This document shows positions 13,200 to 14,682 of a stretch of DNA of 14,682 nucleotides, piece after piece. The stretch spans positions 1 through 14,682 of the forward strand of contig DWUW01000005.1 of the NCBI GenBank assembly GCA_019120525.1. The letters are read 5' to 3'. The position numbers and the translations under genes were made by a program. Each line of letters opens with the position of its first letter. Within the stretch, counting starts at the first letter, position 1. A model generated the notes under the pieces. That model did no database searches, was not told the origin of the DNA, and saw only the letters and a program-made list of their open reading frames with translations. This DNA is from Candidatus Eisenbergiella stercorigallinarum. Lineage in GTDB: Bacteria; Bacillota; Clostridia; Lachnospirales; Lachnospiraceae.

Positions 13200-13892
13200 A
13201 TGAAACATGGTAAGAAATATACTGAGGCTGCGAAGCAGGTAGACCGCAGCGTGGCATATGAGGCCGCTGACGCGATCGCCCTGGTAAAGAAGACGGCAAC
13301 CGCCAAGTTTGACGAGACCGTTGAGGTCCACATCAGAACCGGCTGCGACGGCCGTCACGCGGAGCAGCAGATCCGCGGCGCCGTAGTCCTTCCCAACGGA
13401 ACCGGTAAGACCGTAAGAGTCCTGGTTTTCGCAAAGGGAGACAAGGTAAACGAGGCAGAGGCTGCCGGAGCGGATTATGTGGGAGGCGATGAGCTGATCC
13501 CCAGGATCCAGAACGAAGGCTGGCTGGATTTCGATGTGGTCGTTGCGACCCCTGACATGATGGGCGTTGTAGGACGTCTTGGTAAGATCCTTGGACCCAA
13601 GGGCCTGATGCCCAACCCGAAGGCCGGTACGGTTACGATGGATGTGACCAAGGCCGTCAATGATATCAAAGCCGGTAAGATCGAATACAGACTGGACAAG
13701 TCCAACATCGTCCATGTCCCGATCGGAAAGGCTTCCTTCTCTGAGGAGAAGCTTCAGGAGAACTTCAACGCGCTGATGGATGCTATTGTAAAGGCAAGAC
13801 CCTCCGCGCTGAAGGGCCAGTACCTGAAGAGCATCACCCTCGCTTCCACGATGGGCCCTGGCGTAAAGGTTTCCACCGTGAAGTTTGGCTGA
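13200..13892 (+). CDS. rplA: 50S ribosomal protein uL1
   Basis: Forms the mobile L1 stalk of the large subunit and helps deacylated tRNA leave; in many bacteria it represses its own operon by binding mRNA. 230 residues, the usual size. Motifs: 'DETVEVHIRTGCDGRHAEQQIRG' split around the rRNA-binding face, 'GRLGKILGPKGLMPNPKAGT' and the C-terminal 'LKSITLASTMGPGVKV'. ATG 13200 has GGAGG (13187-13191) 8 bases upstream. It is the last gene of the transcript here, since a strong terminator follows after 42 bases. Confidence 0.98.
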   Translation: MKHGKKYTEAAKQVDRSVAYEAADAIALVKKTATAKFDETVEVHIRTGCDGRHAEQQIRGAVVLPNGTGKTVRVLVFAKGDKVNEAEAAGADYVGGDELIPRIQNEGWLDFDVVVATPDMMGVVGRLGKILGPKGLMPNPKAGTVTMDVTKAVNDIKAGKIEYRLDKSNIVHVPIGKASFSEEKLQENFNALMDAIVKARPSALKGQYLKSITLASTMGPGVKVSTVKFG

Positions 13893-13934
13893 TCGACTGA
13901 CAATAAGCATAAGGAAAAATAAGGGATGATCCCG

Positions 13935-13976
13935 GAAGCCAGTGTGACATTGAGAAGCACGCTGGCTTCTTTTTTT
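13935..13976 (+). terminator. Intrinsic terminator after rplA
   Basis: GAAGCCAGTGTG (13935-13946) pairs with CACGCTGGCTTC (13958-13969) with one G-U pair and an 11-base loop, followed by seven T residues (13970-13976). Classic rho-independent form. Confidence 0.93.
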
Positions 13977-14089
13977 GCCGAAGAGAAGTTACAGGATTCC
14001 AATCCTTCTGAGAGAATTGTATGAAATAACAAAAAATAACGACAACAATTGCACAAAATGTATATTTTATTATAAAAGAAAAAGAAGTA

Positions 14090-14118
14090 TTGACAATTAT
14101 ACCATCATAATGTATGAT
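14090..14118 (+). promoter_or_regulatory. Promoter of the LacI-family gene
   Basis: TTGACA (14090-14095), 17 bases, TATGAT (14113-14118), 41 bases before the start codon. The stretch before it (14008-14089) is AT-rich and holds no gene. Confidence 0.8.
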
Positions 14119-14130
14119 TCAACTATAAGT

Positions 14131-14140
14131 TACACGTGTA
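14131..14140. promoter_or_regulatory. Perfect palindrome TACACGTGTA, likely LacI-family operator
   Basis: A 10-bp perfect palindrome with a central CG, the usual centre of LacI-family sites, located 12 bases after the -10 box and 19 before the regulator's ATG. The position suits self-repression. Inferred from pattern and placement. Confidence 0.6.
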
Positions 14141-14159
14141 CGCAAAGGCGGTAAGCAAA

Positions 14160-14682
14160 ATGGCGGCGACGACGAAGGATATTGCCCGAATCTGTAACGT
14201 ATCAAGGACGACAGTAACACGGGCACTGTATAATCAGGGACGGATTTCGGAAAAGACACGCGACGAGGTGCTTCGGGTTGCAAAAGAACTGGGGTATCAG
14301 CCGGATCTGCTGGCGAGAAGCCTGGTAAAGGGAAGATCCATGACGATCGGAGTAGTCCTCTGTGACTTGAAAAATATGTTTTTTCCCAATGTAATAGACG
14401 CAATGGAGCCTGTGGCAAGGGAACGGGGATATGTGTTGAATATTACGCTTCATGATAATGATACGGTATTGGAACGGGAGATTATCCGCCATCTGCAGGG
14501 CTATAAGATTGATGGGATGGTGATTCATCCATCGGTTTTTTCCGAGGAAGAATATGAATATCTGAAAGGGTTGAATTTTCCGGTTCTGATTGCTACCGGT
14601 ATCCCATTAGGAGAACTGCCTTTTGTAGGAAACAATGAATACGAGGCAGCAAAGAGCGCAACGGAACAAATACTCCGCAGGG
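14160..14682 (+). CDS. LacI-family transcriptional regulator, 3' end beyond the window
   Basis: Partial: 174 residues are visible from ATG 14160 and the frame stays open to the last base. The N-terminal helix-turn-helix is typical ('TKDIARICNVSRTTVTRAL'), followed by the hinge-helix region ('YQPDLLARSLVKGRS') and the start of a periplasmic-binding-protein-like sensor domain ('IGVVLCDLKNMFFPNVIDAM', 'YKIDGMVIHPSVF'). Such regulators usually sense a sugar and repress catabolic genes; the ligand cannot be read from this part. AAAGG (14144-14148) is the likely ribosome site, about 11 bases upstream. Codon and base use look more AT-rich than the ribosomal genes before it. It occupies the place where rplJ-rplL commonly follow rplA, so the region from here on is a change of context, possibly acquired or rearranged DNA. 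Confidence 0.93.
   Translation, partial: MAATTKDIARICNVSRTTVTRALYNQGRISEKTRDEVLRVAKELGYQPDLLARSLVKGRSMTIGVVLCDLKNMFFPNVIDAMEPVARERGYVLNITLHDNDTVLEREIIRHLQGYKIDGMVIHPSVFSEEEYEYLKGLNFPVLIATGIPLGELPFVGNNEYEAAKSATEQILRR

Noticed and set aside
12879..13910. Minus-strand open frame opposite rplK and rplA
   Set aside because: It overlaps two certain ribosomal protein genes and shows no family features.
13935..13976. The terminator read as an L10-type leader attenuator
   Set aside because: That would need rplJ just downstream. The next gene is a LacI regulator with its own promoter, so a plain terminator is the simpler reading.
13993..14006. AGGATT-CC-AATCCT inverted repeat
   Set aside because: Only six pairs, upstream of the LacI promoter, without further support. 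Short repeats of this size are expected by chance.

Overview
The window reads as ordinary chromosome from a Clostridia bacterium, most probably a Lachnospiraceae member with fairly GC-rich DNA. The reasons are AGGAGG-type ribosome sites, GTG/TTG starts, sigma-A promoters (one a perfect consensus), the rpmG-secE-nusG-rplK-rplA order, a SleB-type hydrolase with SH3 repeats, and a type III pantothenate kinase beside birA. Every supported gene is on the + strand. No tRNA, rRNA, CRISPR array, transposase or phage gene was seen. The assignment rests on gene content and style only; no search was run.

Region 1 (1-7005): the 3' part of an exported SH3/cell-wall-hydrolase gene, then a tightly packed run argF/arcB-like, birA, a small unrecognised gene, coaX, dusB, a larger unrecognised gene and greA, ending in a strong intrinsic terminator. 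birA starts on top of the argF stop. greA also has its own promoter, a perfect TTGACA-N17-TATAAT, buried in the end of the unknown gene before it. The run brings together vitamin and cofactor steps (biotin attachment, CoA synthesis), tRNA modification and transcript-cleavage rescue.

Region 2 (7006-8800): an AT-rich gap with a long-range inverted repeat, then a small XRE-like DNA-binding protein and UDP-galactopyranose mutase (glf). This part looks less GC-rich than its flanks.

Region 3 (8800-11438): a biotin-dependent carboxyltransferase subunit without partner subunits in view, preceded by a strong extended -10 promoter and a TTTGA-N3-TCAAA palindrome that resembles FabT-type lipid-regulator operators. 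It is followed by an Sfp-type phosphopantetheinyl transferase. Both are compatible with acyl-CoA or fatty-acid metabolism, and the BirA upstream could biotinylate the missing carrier partner.

Region 4 (11430-13976): the information-processing operon rpmG-secE-nusG-rplK-rplA. Its promoter overlaps the stop codon of the preceding gene, and it ends in a classic terminator. Gaps inside this operon hold several hairpins that could be regulatory RNA.

Region 5 (13977-14682): a more AT-rich stretch with a good promoter, a 10-bp perfect palindrome and the 5' part of a LacI-family regulator that runs off the window. rplJ-rplL, which commonly follow rplA in Firmicutes, are not there.

I found no convincing new multi-gene system. 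The most interesting leads are the unknown gene hosting the greA promoter, the putative lipid-regulator operator at the lone carboxyltransferase with an enlarged inter-domain linker, the inverted repeat at 7075-7157, and the broken rplA-rplJ order with an apparently self-regulated LacI gene.
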